This document shows, piece after piece, positions 15,411 to 25,363 of a DNA stretch of 47,680 nucleotides. Made by a program: the position numbers and the translations under genes. The DNA comes from Candidatus Bathyarchaeota archaeon (GTDB lineage: Archaea; Thermoproteota; Bathyarchaeia; Bathyarchaeales; Bathycorpusculaceae): contig JALHSY010000181.1 in assembly GCA_022865455.1 (NCBI GenBank), forward strand, positions 1 through 47,680. Direction: 5' to 3'. Each line of letters opens with the position of its first letter. Position 1 is the stretch's first letter. The notes beneath the pieces were generated by a model. That model made no database searches and had not been told where the DNA came from. It saw nothing but the letters and a program-made list of their open reading frames with translations.

Positions 15411-17894
15411 TTGACACCAACTATTTCAAAAGATTTCGGAAAAACTGCTTTTTTAGTTGCTATTCTAATCGTTTCTATTGTATCGGTAAGTTATGGTTTA
15501 CAGCGGTCTGTTGTTATGTCATCGAGTGGTTCGATTTATTATCCACCAGAGGAGAGAGTTCTTCTAGAGGATGAGTTTGAGAAAGGAGACTTCAGCGTTT
15601 GGAATGGAACTTATACAACGGTAGGCGATAATGCTACCGTTATTTCGGTAAATCCGTATGAGGGTGTTTATCATAGTAGTTTTCAAACAAACGCAATAGT
15701 GTCTGGTGTGAAGTACGCTTACTGCTACGAGGAAATGGCGCAAGCGGTTAGTGAAGTTTATGCGAGGGGGTACTTCTACATGGTTGAAGGATTACCACTT
15801 GATGATAACAGCGATAGATTTTGGTTGATTAGTTTTGAAGTTGATGGTTACACTCAGTCCGCTTTCCGAATTTGCCGGTCTGGGGGAATTGACAAATTTG
15901 AGGTTGCAGGGTATAATGGAAGTTCTATTATCAGTAAAGGTACCGACGCGATTTACCCTGTTGAGGGAAGATGGTATTGCATTGAATTTTACATTAAAGT
16001 ACATGGCGCAAACGGCGAGTACCGAGCGTGGATTAACGGTGTCGAACGAATAACAATCACAAACATTGACACGACGTGTTATGGGACGGGCGTGAGTCGC
16101 ATTTGCTTCGGTCTGGCGTCCGTTGCAAACGTGCAACATTATGTCGAAGTTCGCCTTGATTCCGTAGTTGTAAGCACTCGCTATGTTGGCCAGTTGAGAT
16201 ATGATTTTGGTGTGATAGGCTCGGTTGAGGAAAATTCAGCTATTAGAAACTTTTATTGGCTTTTTGGCAACCAAAGTATAAGCTATAGAAGCCTTTCGCC
16301 AGTGGAAATCACAAGATTTGAAGATGTGGAACGTTTTGGCGGTTTGGTAATTTGGACAAAGCAGGGTGGTTATAATGCTACAGCGGTTAAACAATTTGCT
16401 CAAATACGTGTTGTCATTTCACATTTATGGGATTTCTGCACCATTTTTTATCCAAGTTTGAGTAACAGCACGCAAGTGGTGTCAACTAATACTGTTACCT
16501 ACGTTGCGGATTGGGGTAACTTCCGTAGGGGCGACCTTGTTGAAATGCGAAACGAAACTGGCAACATTGATCGGCTGACAACTATTCTTAATTCCGATCT
16601 ATCGAGCTTTAGTAATATGACGACGATTGCGCGTTATGATGATAACAGAGTCGCCTTCTTCCATATGAATGGCATAGAATCCAGAAGTGGGTTCTACGTG
16701 ATGGATCTTGATGCAACGACACCTGAAACTGAGTGGGCTGGGATTTGGCATCTTTTTCCAGCGATTAAGATGGTTAGGGATTTTCCAACGGGTGAGTATG
16801 CGCGTTGGTTTGCGATTGGTATTGATTGGCCTAGCATTACGTGGGTGTACAGTTGGATGACCAACTTTACTAATGCTAACAGTGATGTCGTTACTATGCG
16901 AAGCATAGGAACGTCCGTGCAAGGGCGACCTATAAATGCCTTATTTATTGGCAACGGAAGCAGGTATTCGATTGTTGACGGAAGCATCCACGGAAACGAG
17001 AAAAGCACAAATTTTGCTTGTTTGAGGTTAGCTGAAGTGATTGTTGAGGATTATCGTGTTGGTGGTTATTGGAGTAAACGATTGGAGGAATACACAATAA
17101 TAGTTATTCCAGTCTTGAATCCTGACGGTTTTGTTGCTAATAGTCGGTACAATGCTAATGGAGCGGATTTGAATCGTCAGTTTCCGCCAGGTGCCAATAC
17201 AACAGAGCCTGAGGCTTGGGCTTTAAGGTGGTTGATGGGGAACTATACGCCAACAATCTACATTAATAACCATGAGGGTAGGCATATGCAGCCCAACAAA
17301 ATATTTTACGGTCCCTATCAGGGAGAAACTCAAAAGAACTTTTCAATGGACAATATACGTTGCGCCATCGCTGCTTTTGCAGAACTACAACATTGGGGAT
17401 ATTATACAGATGAAGGACTTAATTTGTGGATAGGCAAAGTGCAGGGTCCTTATCAAGGAGGGTCAACTTACTCTATAGCTTATGCGAGTTGGAAACATCA
17501 AGCGTCAAGTATGCTGGTTGAAAGTTTCGTGTGGAGCTCAAGTTACAACGGTACAAACTATAAAGCTAGGCAAGGCTTGTACGCAATAGACTACTATGTA
17601 TGCCTTGCGCTTTCATTCATTTCGCATTTTGACAAGCTTATAGAAAGCAATTTTACTGTTTATAGCAATGCGAAAATCGAGTCCACAGCTTGGTTAGGGC
17701 AACTACGCATTGAGATTGATGGTAGCGAGTTGTCAACGTCAAGTCTTACTAAGATTTATGTCGGTGATAGAGGCAAACCCGTTAGCGTGAAAATTGACGG
17801 AGAGGAAAAAGCTGAAGGTGACGGATGGGCTTTTGACTTAGGAATTATAACAGTAACGAGTGCCGAAAATCTCATCGAGGCTACTTGGAGTTAA
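15411..17894 (+). CDS. secreted zinc carboxypeptidase (M14 family) with N-terminal beta-sandwich
   Basis: 827 residues. TTG is chosen as start because aaggtg precedes it and because the first ATG (codon 36) would delete the signal peptide (about 11-30). Residues 50-260 form a LamG-like beta-sandwich (LLEDEFEKGDFSVWNG). The M14 domain spans about 460-740: zinc ligands His527 and Glu530 in SIHGNE, substrate-binding Asn588-Arg589 in DLNRQFP, third ligand His621 in NNHEGRH, and catalytic Glu704 in SMLVESF. A short C-terminal beta domain ends the protein. It should trim peptides, or modified ends such as amidated or glycan-linked peptides, outside the cell. Its stop faces that of the giant surface gene 15 bases away. 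Confidence 0.88.
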   Translation: MTPTISKDFGKTAFLVAILIVSIVSVSYGLQRSVVMSSSGSIYYPPEERVLLEDEFEKGDFSVWNGTYTTVGDNATVISVNPYEGVYHSSFQTNAIVSGVKYAYCYEEMAQAVSEVYARGYFYMVEGLPLDDNSDRFWLISFEVDGYTQSAFRICRSGGIDKFEVAGYNGSSIISKGTDAIYPVEGRWYCIEFYIKVHGANGEYRAWINGVERITITNIDTTCYGTGVSRICFGLASVANVQHYVEVRLDSVVVSTRYVGQLRYDFGVIGSVEENSAIRNFYWLFGNQSISYRSLSPVEITRFEDVERFGGLVIWTKQGGYNATAVKQFAQIRVVISHLWDFCTIFYPSLSNSTQVVSTNTVTYVADWGNFRRGDLVEMRNETGNIDRLTTILNSDLSSFSNMTTIARYDDNRVAFFHMNGIESRSGFYVMDLDATTPETEWAGIWHLFPAIKMVRDFPTGEYARWFAIGIDWPSITWVYSWMTNFTNANSDVVTMRSIGTSVQGRPINALFIGNGSRYSIVDGSIHGNEKSTNFACLRLAEVIVEDYRVGGYWSKRLEEYTIIVIPVLNPDGFVANSRYNANGADLNRQFPPGANTTEPEAWALRWLMGNYTPTIYINNHEGRHMQPNKIFYGPYQGETQKNFSMDNIRCAIAAFAELQHWGYYTDEGLNLWIGKVQGPYQGGSTYSIAYASWKHQASSMLVESFVWSSSYNGTNYKARQGLYAIDYYVCLALSFISHFDKLIESNFTVYSNAKIESTAWLGQLRIEIDGSELSTSSLTKIYVGDRGKPVSVKIDGEEKAEGDGWAFDLGIITVTSAENLIEATWS

Positions 17895-17909
17895 TCTGTC
17901 CGGGGCTAA

Positions 17910-20900
17910 TTATGGCTGTTGTTCTACAGTCAGGGTCCACTGGTGCGATGTTTGGGCCAAGCCGTCTGATACAATTACGGTTACAACATATGTGCCAGCT
18001 GAATCAATACCAGCCTCGAATGTGTATAGATCACCTGTGTGAACTAATGAGCCGTTTACATACCATTCGATAATAAGTTCGTCTATGTCTGGATCTAAGC
18101 AGGCAGCGTTGAATAGTTGCGTTTGATTTTCATAGATTGTTGGGTCGCTTTCTGGGAAATATGAAACTATTTCCGGTGGAGAGTTTGAGATTGTTATGGT
18201 GGCTTCTTGTGGAGTTCCGTAGTCCTGGCCGTCATATGGGGTGCAGATGACTTTGATTTGGTCTCCTTTTTCGAAGTTTTCTGGTCCTAGTGTTTCGTTG
18301 GTTACTCCTTGAATGTCGTACCAAGTTTCGTCGGTTGTGTTGTATTTTTGCCATTGGTAGGTGAAGGTTATGTTGTCTCCGTCTGGGTCGAATTCTGTTG
18401 GGTTGGCGGTTAGTGTGCTGTTTGTGTATGCTGGGTCAGGGGTGATTGTGAGGTTGGTGATGGATGGATGCGTGTTTTGGATTAGAACGTGTGGCGATTC
18501 GTATGTGTCACCTGGTTCTTTTCCGTCAGAAGGTCTTACTGTAAAGTGCCAAATTTCGCCTTTTGTGGTTAGGTAGTAGGGGACAATTAAGGTGTTGTCT
18601 AGTTCTGCTATATGTGTGCCGTTTCTGTACCATCTGACTTCTGTTTCTGTTAGGTTTTCTGGGTCGCCATCAGGGTCGAAGTATGTGTAGCTTGCTGTTG
18701 GGTCGTCGTTTGTTCTGGGAGTTGTTGGGAGTATTGTGAGGTCTTTTGCGGTTGGTTTGTTGTTGTAGCCTACTGTTATTGTGTTTGAGGATTTTGTTTT
18801 TCCGTCTTGGTGGCTGTCGTTTGGTGTTATTTCGCATCGCCAGGTGTCGCCTACGTTAGTTTCTTCATAGACTATGGTAGAGCTGTTGCTTAGGCCGTCT
18901 TTGGTTTCGTTATAGCGTTGGTAGATTTGTTGTGGTGATAGGCTTGTTGGATATATTCTTACTTCGTCTATTATGCCTTTGAAGTAGTCGAACCAGCCTA
19001 TGTATAAGGGATTTGGGCCGCTTGGTTGGATGTTGTAGTTTAGGGTTGTTGACTCTGCGGTTGTTTTTGTGGCTACTGCAAAGCCATTTACGTATAGTGT
19101 TAGGGCTGTACCTTTCTTGTAGGTGAGTACTACGTGGTACCAAGTGTTTATTTGGAGTGTCATGTTGTAGGTGATTTGGTTGTGGCCGCTTATCATCGAA
19201 CTGCCTGTGGCTGTCCAAATGCTTGCGAAGATCTTGTTTCCGCTTATGCCTATTTCGTAGCTGGGAATTCTGGCTATGGTTCTTGTGCCGCTTTGGGATG
19301 CTGTAAGGTATATCCAGTGTTCTATGGTGATTTCTGACCATTGTCCTCCTCCGTCTAGGGCGCTGCTGCCTGGGATTTGTATGAAGCCTCTGTTGAAGTT
19401 GTAGGCGCCTCCGACTTTTCCGTTACTGGTCCAGGTGACGTCTCTGACTATTATGCCGTTGTTGTTATAGCCAGAATAGTCTTTGACTGTTGTTGTGCTG
19501 TTTGTGTCGAAGGGCATTAATAGGTTTGTTAGCGATGTGTCGTTTCTGTACCAGTTGTAGATGTTTGTGACTTTGTCGCCGTCTGCATCTGTGGTTGTTT
19601 GGTTGTAGCAGATTATGTTGTTTCCGCTTTTTACTAGTATGGGGTCTGCTTGGGTTGGGGGTTCTGTTGGCAAGGTTGTAAAGGTGAATGTAATGTTTGT
19701 CCAGTGTGTGCCATCTGTTACGCTTACGGTCCACGTGTAAGTCTTGGAGTATTGAACTCCACTTACGTTTACTGTAAATCTGCCACTGTTAACGTTAATG
19801 CCGGTGTCCGAGCCGATGTCGGGGTATGTAGCGGCGGTATAGTTCATCAAGTCGTTTTGATAGTCTGTTATGTTGAAGCTAAGCTGTGTTAAGGAAGGTG
19901 AAATGTTGATTGCATTGTGTGGTGGTGATGGTGCAAAAACTACCGGTGCTTCTGGAATAGTTTCTTCGTTTCCTGTTGTATGGGATGTTGTTGGGTCCTT
20001 TTGGTTGTTATAGCTTGTTTGAATCCAAGCAGCAGAGCGAGCAACATTGGATATTCTTACTTCATCTATTGTGCCCTTAACCCATCTCTGATTTACATCG
20101 CTTATAAGAAGCGGATTCGTTGTTGAAATGATGGTTTTTCCAGCAGCGAAAGTACGGCTGAGCCTTTCAACGCCGTCAAGATATACTTTCATCACTTGTG
20201 CTTGTGTGTCCACAGTGGCTACTAAGTGATGCCATGTGTTCCATTTCCAGCCAATATTTCCCTCGATAGACTTTGTTGTGTCGTCGCTGAACTTGAGGTA
20301 CCAGTAAGTGCTTCCTTCGCCAGAACCCAATCTTAGACAGTACTGGCTATATGTGCCTTTGTTGACTAGGTTGATGTAATTGCCTGTTGATGATAGATTT
20401 ATCCATAATTCGATGGTTATGGCCGATGACGGGTTCAAATTAGGAGAATTGTTCACCCTTATGTAATCGTTTATTCCGTCGAACACGTCTGCTCCGTCAA
20501 TCTTTCCCGCTGCACTTTTGGTAATGCCGCCGTAGGCTGTTCCATGGTTGTCATCGTTTGTTGAGTCATATCGTGTTGTAGAACTTTCTTCTAGGTGCTG
20601 TACCATTGTGAAGTTGGAATCCCATACTGCATAAGAGTTTTGCTGGTTTAGTGCGTTGGGATTGTTATAGTACATGTAAATTTTTGTGTCTGTTGTTGAT
20701 GAAATTGAGGGTATTTTCACCCAAGCGACTAGCCGGCCTGTGTTGTTGTCGTAAAGTTCTATTTCGTGTGCGAGCTTATTGGAGTTGCTGTCTGTGAAGA
20801 CGATGTCGTCGCCGTCGTTTTGTGCCTTATATGGTAGGTCGGCATCTGTGATATCAATGAGTATTGGGAAATTGTTTTGATCAGCGATGACCTTGTTGCG

Positions 20901-23900
20901 GTCTATCGTTATTTGCTTGCGGTGTTGCCAAGCATTGTTCCACCATGGAGAGAGAGTTTGTGTTGTGAATGTGTAGGTTGTGTTTGTCCAGTGTGTTCCG
21001 TCTGTTGCGGTTACGGTCCATGTGTAGGTTGTAGAGTAGCGCAGGTTGCTTATTGGTAGGGTGTATCTCCCGTTTCCTTTGTTCATTTCGCTTGCGGAGC
21101 CTATGTCCGGGTTTGTTGTGACCGTGTAGTTCATTGGATTGCGTTGGTAGTCTGTTAGTGTAAAGCTTAGTTCGGAAAGTGAAACAGGTACTTCGGTTGC
21201 GCCGTTTAGGGGCTGTGGAGATGAAACTACTGGTGCTGGTCCGCCTTGGGGTTGCACGTATTCTGCTGCTCCAAGCCGGAACTCGCTGTAGAATTGTACT
21301 TCGGTTCTTGGTCTTGGGTTGGGTCGGCGTGCAGGCGTGTCAAAGGCGTATATGTCGCCGCTTTGGGTTGAAACGATTAGTTCGTTGTAGCCGTCGCCGT
21401 CTATATCCTGTGCCACTGCGTAGTTGAGTGTTCCAGCGAGCATTGATATTCCGTCTATGTTTCGGATTTCTCCTTCTTGGGTGATGTCTCCTGAGAGGCC
21501 TACTATTCCGTCTATTACACGGTATGTTTTGTCGATTATGAATATGCTTTTGTAGTTACATGCGATGATTTCCATTATGCCATCGCCAGTTACGTCCGCG
21601 ACTTGTGGACCGTAAAAGTTCTTTCCTATGTAGATTCTTGCGTCTATTTGCCATTTTACGAGGTCCCAGATAACCAAGTCGTCTGAAGTTTCGTCATGTG
21701 GATCAGCCATTAACATTTCTAGGTTTCCGTCGCCGTCTATGTCATAGACGCTTGGTTGATAGTGGGTGGGTGCGTCTTGTGGGATGCCTCGGGTTATTTT
21801 TATTGTGCTTCCGTCTGTTGCGTTAAGCACGGCTAACCCACCCTCTAGGTCGCCTATTATAATGTCTAGTATTCCGTCTTTGTTTACGTCAGCTATCATG
21901 GGGATTTGGCTACTACACAAGATTTCTGGGCGGTACCACCTTAATGTTAAGTTTCTAGCCCAAAAAGATACTACTCCTCTGCCATAGTCGTTGTCCCCAT
22001 ATTCTGGACTGTTCATGTACATGTGCCTATCGCCCATATAAAGTTCAAATTCTCCATCCCCATCGGTGTCCGCGATGGACAAGCCGCCGCTGCAAGGACG
22101 CCATGCAAAAGTTTGATGCAAAATGTTTCCATCGTAACTTAAGGCTGTGATCCTGCCTTTGCCGCTTAAACCATTGGATGTGTCTTCTGAGCCAACGAAA
22201 ATTATTGGATGACCATTTCCATCAATGTCGAAAATCACAGGGCTTGAATATATTTCTCTTCCTAAAACTGGCACTGTCCAATATGTGCTACCGTTGTTGG
22301 CATGTAGAGCAAGCAAGCCAGTAGGGTTCTCCAGTGGCACAACTATTTCTAGGATGCCATCGTTGTTTAGATCGACCATCTGGGGTTGAGCGTGATCACC
22401 GATGCTGCTATCAGAAACATTCCATATTCTACTTCCATCAATCCCATTTAGCACTATAACTCCGCCCTTTCCAGCATAAATGACCTCGTCTATGCCATCC
22501 CCGTCAGTGTCAGCTGCTAGTACTCCAGAAACGCCTCTATAGCCGGTTCTAGCCATCCATTTTTGCTGAAGTATTTTGGTTGTTGTTGTTAAACTGAAGG
22601 TTTTGTTTGTCCAAGCTTCTCCGTTATTAACGGATACGCCCCAGTAGTAAGTGGTTCCAAGGTTTTTCATCTGAGCTGCAATTACAGAATACGTTCCAGA
22701 CGGAACATTCTCGTAAATTCCAATGTCAATCCACGAGTTTGCCACTCTTTCTTTGAAAATTATGGTCATGTTTTTACTGCTTGGATCAAACACCTTAACG
22801 GATAGGGTTGGATTAGTGTATGTGTCTGTAGCTTCGTTCCTAGGGTCTTCATAAACTAGTGGTGAGGATAGATTCGGATTGGGCTCTTCATATCCAATCG
22901 TGTAGAATGTTGTGGGGTCTTTTTGGTTGTTGTGGCTGGTTAGTATCCATGCTGGCGAGCGAGTAACGTTTGAGATGCGCACTTCATCAACTGAACCTTT
23001 CACAAATCTTTGGGTTGCATCGCTGACAAGAACAGGACTTGTCGTCGCAATGATATTCTTGCCTTGACCATGACCAAAAGCCTCACCATATTTTTCGATA
23101 CCATCTAGGTAGATTTTTATGGTTTGTGTCTGAGTGTCTAACATGGCGACCAAGTAATGCCACGAGTTCCAAGACCATCCGACATTGCGTTCGACAGATT
23201 TTACTGTACCGTCACTAAACTTCACATACCAAAAGGTTCTTCCCACTTCAGGGCCCAACCTCAGATAGTACTGGCTATATGTGCCTTTGTTGACTAGGTT
23301 GATGTAATTGCCTGTTGATGATAGATTTATCCATAATTCGATGGTTATGGCCGATGACGGGTTCAAAGTTGGATTATTAGCCACTCTTACATAATCGTTT
23401 ACGCCATCGAACACGTCCGCACCATCGATCTTTCCCGCAACATTTTTAACGATACCACCATAAGCTGTACCATCATTCGCTTTGATTGTGGAATCATATC
23501 GACTTGATGTACCGGATTCTTCTAAATGCTGAACCATGACAAAGTTGGTATTCCAAACAGCCGAGGCATTTTGCTGATTCTGAGCATAAGGATTGCCATA
23601 GTACATGTAAAGTTCTGTGTCGGCAGTTGAGGAAAGGATTGGTATTTGCACCCATGCAACTAAGTGACCTGAATTTCCATCATAAAATTCTATTTCGTGG
23701 TTGAGTGTAGTGTTATGGTCGATTGTAAAGACGATGTCCCCGCCGTCGAATTGAGCCTTTGCCTTTGAATCGGGGTCAACAATGTCTATGAGGACGGGAA
23801 AGTTCTCTAAATTGGCTATTACTTTGGTGTGGTCTATGATTATCTGTTTTCTAAAGTTCCAGTTTTCATTCCACCATGGGGGTTGAGACCCTGCAGGTTG

Positions 23901-23999
23901 TATAAGGAGCGATAATGGAATAACAATTGCACTAATTATTAAGATAAAGGTGAGTGCTACGCTATGGAGTTTCCTTTTAAAAGGTCTTGCCTTACCCAT
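17910..23999 (-). CDS. 2029-residue surface protein: DUF2341, LamG, FG-GAP propeller, Ig-like repeats
   Basis: Signal peptide 1-38. DUF2341 at about 42-135 (WWNENWNFRKQIIIDHTKVI) is followed by LamG at about 165-355. An FG-GAP/VCBS propeller at about 485-915 has eight D-x-D/N-x-D-G calcium loops (for example DTDGDGIDEV, DVNKDGILDI, DIDGDGYNEL). A linker with fibronectin-like TYTWTVTATDGTHW follows, a second DUF2341+LamG at about 1018-1340, a third LamG at about 1490-1690, and Ig/PKD-like repeats to the end. The stretch 20339-20439 is identical to 23267-23367. No C-terminal sorting signal or anchor is present, so it is secreted or held by partners. Likely an adhesin or glycan-binding surface protein. 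gaggagag precedes ATG 23999. Confidence 0.85.
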   Translation of the reverse strand: MGKARPFKRKLHSVALTFILIISAIVIPLSLLIQPAGSQPPWWNENWNFRKQIIIDHTKVIANLENFPVLIDIVDPDSKAKAQFDGGDIVFTIDHNTTLNHEIEFYDGNSGHLVAWVQIPILSSTADTELYMYYGNPYAQNQQNASAVWNTNFVMVQHLEESGTSSRYDSTIKANDGTAYGGIVKNVAGKIDGADVFDGVNDYVRVANNPTLNPSSAITIELWINLSSTGNYINLVNKGTYSQYYLRLGPEVGRTFWYVKFSDGTVKSVERNVGWSWNSWHYLVAMLDTQTQTIKIYLDGIEKYGEAFGHGQGKNIIATTSPVLVSDATQRFVKGSVDEVRISNVTRSPAWILTSHNNQKDPTTFYTIGYEEPNPNLSSPLVYEDPRNEATDTYTNPTLSVKVFDPSSKNMTIIFKERVANSWIDIGIYENVPSGTYSVIAAQMKNLGTTYYWGVSVNNGEAWTNKTFSLTTTTKILQQKWMARTGYRGVSGVLAADTDGDGIDEVIYAGKGGVIVLNGIDGSRIWNVSDSSIGDHAQPQMVDLNNDGILEIVVPLENPTGLLALHANNGSTYWTVPVLGREIYSSPVIFDIDGNGHPIIFVGSEDTSNGLSGKGRITALSYDGNILHQTFAWRPCSGGLSIADTDGDGEFELYMGDRHMYMNSPEYGDNDYGRGVVSFWARNLTLRWYRPEILCSSQIPMIADVNKDGILDIIIGDLEGGLAVLNATDGSTIKITRGIPQDAPTHYQPSVYDIDGDGNLEMLMADPHDETSDDLVIWDLVKWQIDARIYIGKNFYGPQVADVTGDGIMEIIACNYKSIFIIDKTYRVIDGIVGLSGDITQEGEIRNIDGISMLAGTLNYAVAQDIDGDGYNELIVSTQSGDIYAFDTPARRPNPRPRTEVQFYSEFRLGAAEYVQPQGGPAPVVSSPQPLNGATEVPVSLSELSFTLTDYQRNPMNYTVTTNPDIGSASEMNKGNGRYTLPISNLRYSTTYTWTVTATDGTHWTNTTYTFTTQTLSPWWNNAWQHRKQITIDRNKVIADQNNFPILIDITDADLPYKAQNDGDDIVFTDSNSNKLAHEIELYDNNTGRLVAWVKIPSISSTTDTKIYMYYNNPNALNQQNSYAVWDSNFTMVQHLEESSTTRYDSTNDDNHGTAYGGITKSAAGKIDGADVFDGINDYIRVNNSPNLNPSSAITIELWINLSSTGNYINLVNKGTYSQYCLRLGSGEGSTYWYLKFSDDTTKSIEGNIGWKWNTWHHLVATVDTQAQVMKVYLDGVERLSRTFAAGKTIISTTNPLLISDVNQRWVKGTIDEVRISNVARSAAWIQTSYNNQKDPTTSHTTGNEETIPEAPVVFAPSPPHNAINISPSLTQLSFNITDYQNDLMNYTAATYPDIGSDTGINVNSGRFTVNVSGVQYSKTYTWTVSVTDGTHWTNITFTFTTLPTEPPTQADPILVKSGNNIICYNQTTTDADGDKVTNIYNWYRNDTSLTNLLMPFDTNSTTTVKDYSGYNNNGIIVRDVTWTSNGKVGGAYNFNRGFIQIPGSSALDGGGQWSEITIEHWIYLTASQSGTRTIARIPSYEIGISGNKIFASIWTATGSSMISGHNQITYNMTLQINTWYHVVLTYKKGTALTLYVNGFAVATKTTAESTTLNYNIQPSGPNPLYIGWFDYFKGIIDEVRIYPTSLSPQQIYQRYNETKDGLSNSSTIVYEETNVGDTWRCEITPNDSHQDGKTKSSNTITVGYNNKPTAKDLTILPTTPRTNDDPTASYTYFDPDGDPENLTETEVRWYRNGTHIAELDNTLIVPYYLTTKGEIWHFTVRPSDGKEPGDTYESPHVLIQNTHPSITNLTITPDPAYTNSTLTANPTEFDPDGDNITFTYQWQKYNTTDETWYDIQGVTNETLGPENFEKGDQIKVICTPYDGQDYGTPQEATITISNSPPEIVSYFPESDPTIYENQTQLFNAACLDPDIDELIIEWYVNGSLVHTGDLYTFEAGIDSAGTYVVTVIVSDGLAQTSHQWTLTVEQQP
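20339..20439. repeat. 101-base internal repeat, copy 2
   Basis: Identical to 23267-23367 in the same gene and frame. It encodes part of the second LamG domain (ITIELWINLSSTGNYINLVN). The flanking DNA of the two LamG copies is visibly more diverged, including at synonymous sites. Confidence 0.85.
23267..23367. repeat. 101-base internal repeat, copy 1
   Basis: Identical partner of 20339-20439, lying in the first LamG domain of the giant surface protein. Confidence 0.85.
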
Positions 24000-24093
24000 T
24001 TAACTTCTCTCCTCTCGCCATAATTTTATTGCCAGACTTTGATAATAACCTATCTACTTAGGTACTTTGCAGAACAATTTTGAAATTCATTTA

Positions 24094-24777
24094 TCAATTG
24101 CGTGTGTCGGTGTTTCTTCTTCTGTTATGGAATATCAAAAACCATCCGAGGGGCCAGGGTAAAAGTTTGAAGATTTTTAAGTCGTGGTATATGTTTCTTC
24201 TTTGGGTGTTTGTGAAACCTGATTTGGCGAACCATAAGATAACGTTTTTTAGGGTGACTTTTAAGTTGACAGAGGCGTACCTGCTGCTTTTTAGGATTAT
24301 TGACGAAAATCTGTGTGGTATGAAATATAGGAGAGGGAATTTTGTGTGGGGTTCCATCAGCCATTGCAGGTTGGGGAGTTGTGTTATGCAGAAACCGTTT
24401 TGCTTGGTGATTCGGCTTATTTCGTTGATGGCGGTTAAGGGATGATCAAGATGTTCGATGCAAGATATGAAAAGGATTGTGTCGAAAACCTCGTTTTTAA
24501 ATGGCAAATGATGAGCATCAGCTACAACTGGATGAAATAATCGAAGCCTATTCGATTTGAAAGCCCGTCTATCTATGTCTAATCCAACAATGAATACTTT
24601 TTTCTTTTTGCACAAAGTATTAGCTATGTATCCTGTTCCAGTACCGATATCCAAAATGGTTTTACCCTTACCATCGGTAATCAAGGAAGAAATTACTAAA
24701 GAATAACTAAGGTTACGCTTGTCGTATATGTTTATCCTCCGTAAAATCGAAACAGTCAAATTATAAAGAAGAGACAT
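24094..24777 (-). CDS. class I SAM-dependent methyltransferase
   Basis: 227 residues. Motif I ILDIGTGTGYIANTL (about 41-55) binds SAM, motif II VGLDID follows (about 64-69), then the acidic ADAHHLPF and motif IV region FDTILFISCIEHLDHP. The fold is that of UbiE/Methyltransf_11 enzymes. As the last gene of the minus-strand glycan island it may methylate a sugar or lipid carrier, but the substrate is not visible. ATG 24777 has aagggaac upstream. Confidence 0.85.
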   Translation of the reverse strand: MSLLYNLTVSILRRINIYDKRNLSYSLVISSLITDGKGKTILDIGTGTGYIANTLCKKKKVFIVGLDIDRRAFKSNRLRLFHPVVADAHHLPFKNEVFDTILFISCIEHLDHPLTAINEISRITKQNGFCITQLPNLQWLMEPHTKFPLLYFIPHRFSSIILKSSRYASVNLKVTLKNVILWFAKSGFTNTQRRNIYHDLKIFKLLPWPLGWFLIFHNRRRNTDTRN

Positions 24778-25168
24778 GGTTTGTTCCCTTTTTGGTGTAA
24801 GACATTATCCCTCTTGTCTAAAAGCAGCATCCACAAGGGGTTCTTCAATCTAAGCTCATATGTTATTAATTAACGATGAATCGCTGTAGTGCGCGCGCGC
24901 AAAATATGAGTAAATGGGATCAATGGCAAAAACCGCGAAACACCTAAAAGCCTAAGTGATTTAGGCCTCGGTTTAGGTCTTGCATACGCCCTCCCACTCC
25001 CCAGACGAAGCCCAAGTTAAGGTCTCATCGAACATCTCTATACCAAGCTCGCGGAGTCTACGTACCATTTGGTTGTAAGGTGAACTTTGGCGCGTTCAGT
25101 GTTGCTTCTCAGTTAAGATTAATTTCGTTCAATAAGCGGGTTAGTACACAGAAATTTGCAAGACGAAT
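24778..25168. other. gene-poor stretch with an ORF remnant and nested hairpin
   Basis: No intact gene. On the minus strand a short frame (SPYNQMVRRLRELGIEMFDE, then TLTWASSGEWEGV, stop at 24973; first ATG 25068) has protein-like composition but no recognised family; a mobile-element or enzyme tail is possible. Just beyond its stop, gcctaagtgatttaggc (24950-24966) is a perfect hairpin nested in outer cctaaa/tttagg arms. A gcgcgcgcgc run lies at 24892-24901. Confidence 0.4.
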
Positions 25169-25363
25169 CTAGGGCTTCTGCATGACACCTACACGTTTTA
25201 TAATAAAAGGTTTGACGTTAAAACTTGTGGCAAAATCAAGAAAAGCGTCGTTTAATCTTATATCATCAGTGACCAAAAAACCGCCTTTGCTTATGTAGGG
25301 CCAAAACATGGATAATCCATAGTTACGGTGAGTTACTATTCGTTTTTGCATATAATCTCGCAA
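25169..25363 (-). pseudogene. C-terminal fragment of a Methyltransf_24-like methyltransferase
   Basis: About 64 codons. Residues 20-64 read FWPYISKGGFLVTDDIRLND then AFLDFATSFNVKPFIIKRVG, the characteristic tail of class I methyltransferases that place a 'GG..v.DD' strand before the C-terminal sheet. The SAM-binding half is gone, and upstream sequence is occupied by the coding end of the next gene, which overlaps by 41 bases. The first residues are out of family. Probably a deletion remnant. Confidence 0.65.

Noticed and set aside
24892-24901. gcgcgcgcgc and other GCGCGC sites (1921, 5961, 27003, 40517) as recombination marks
   Set aside because: Two lie near breaks, but most are at ordinary sites, so there is no consistent association.
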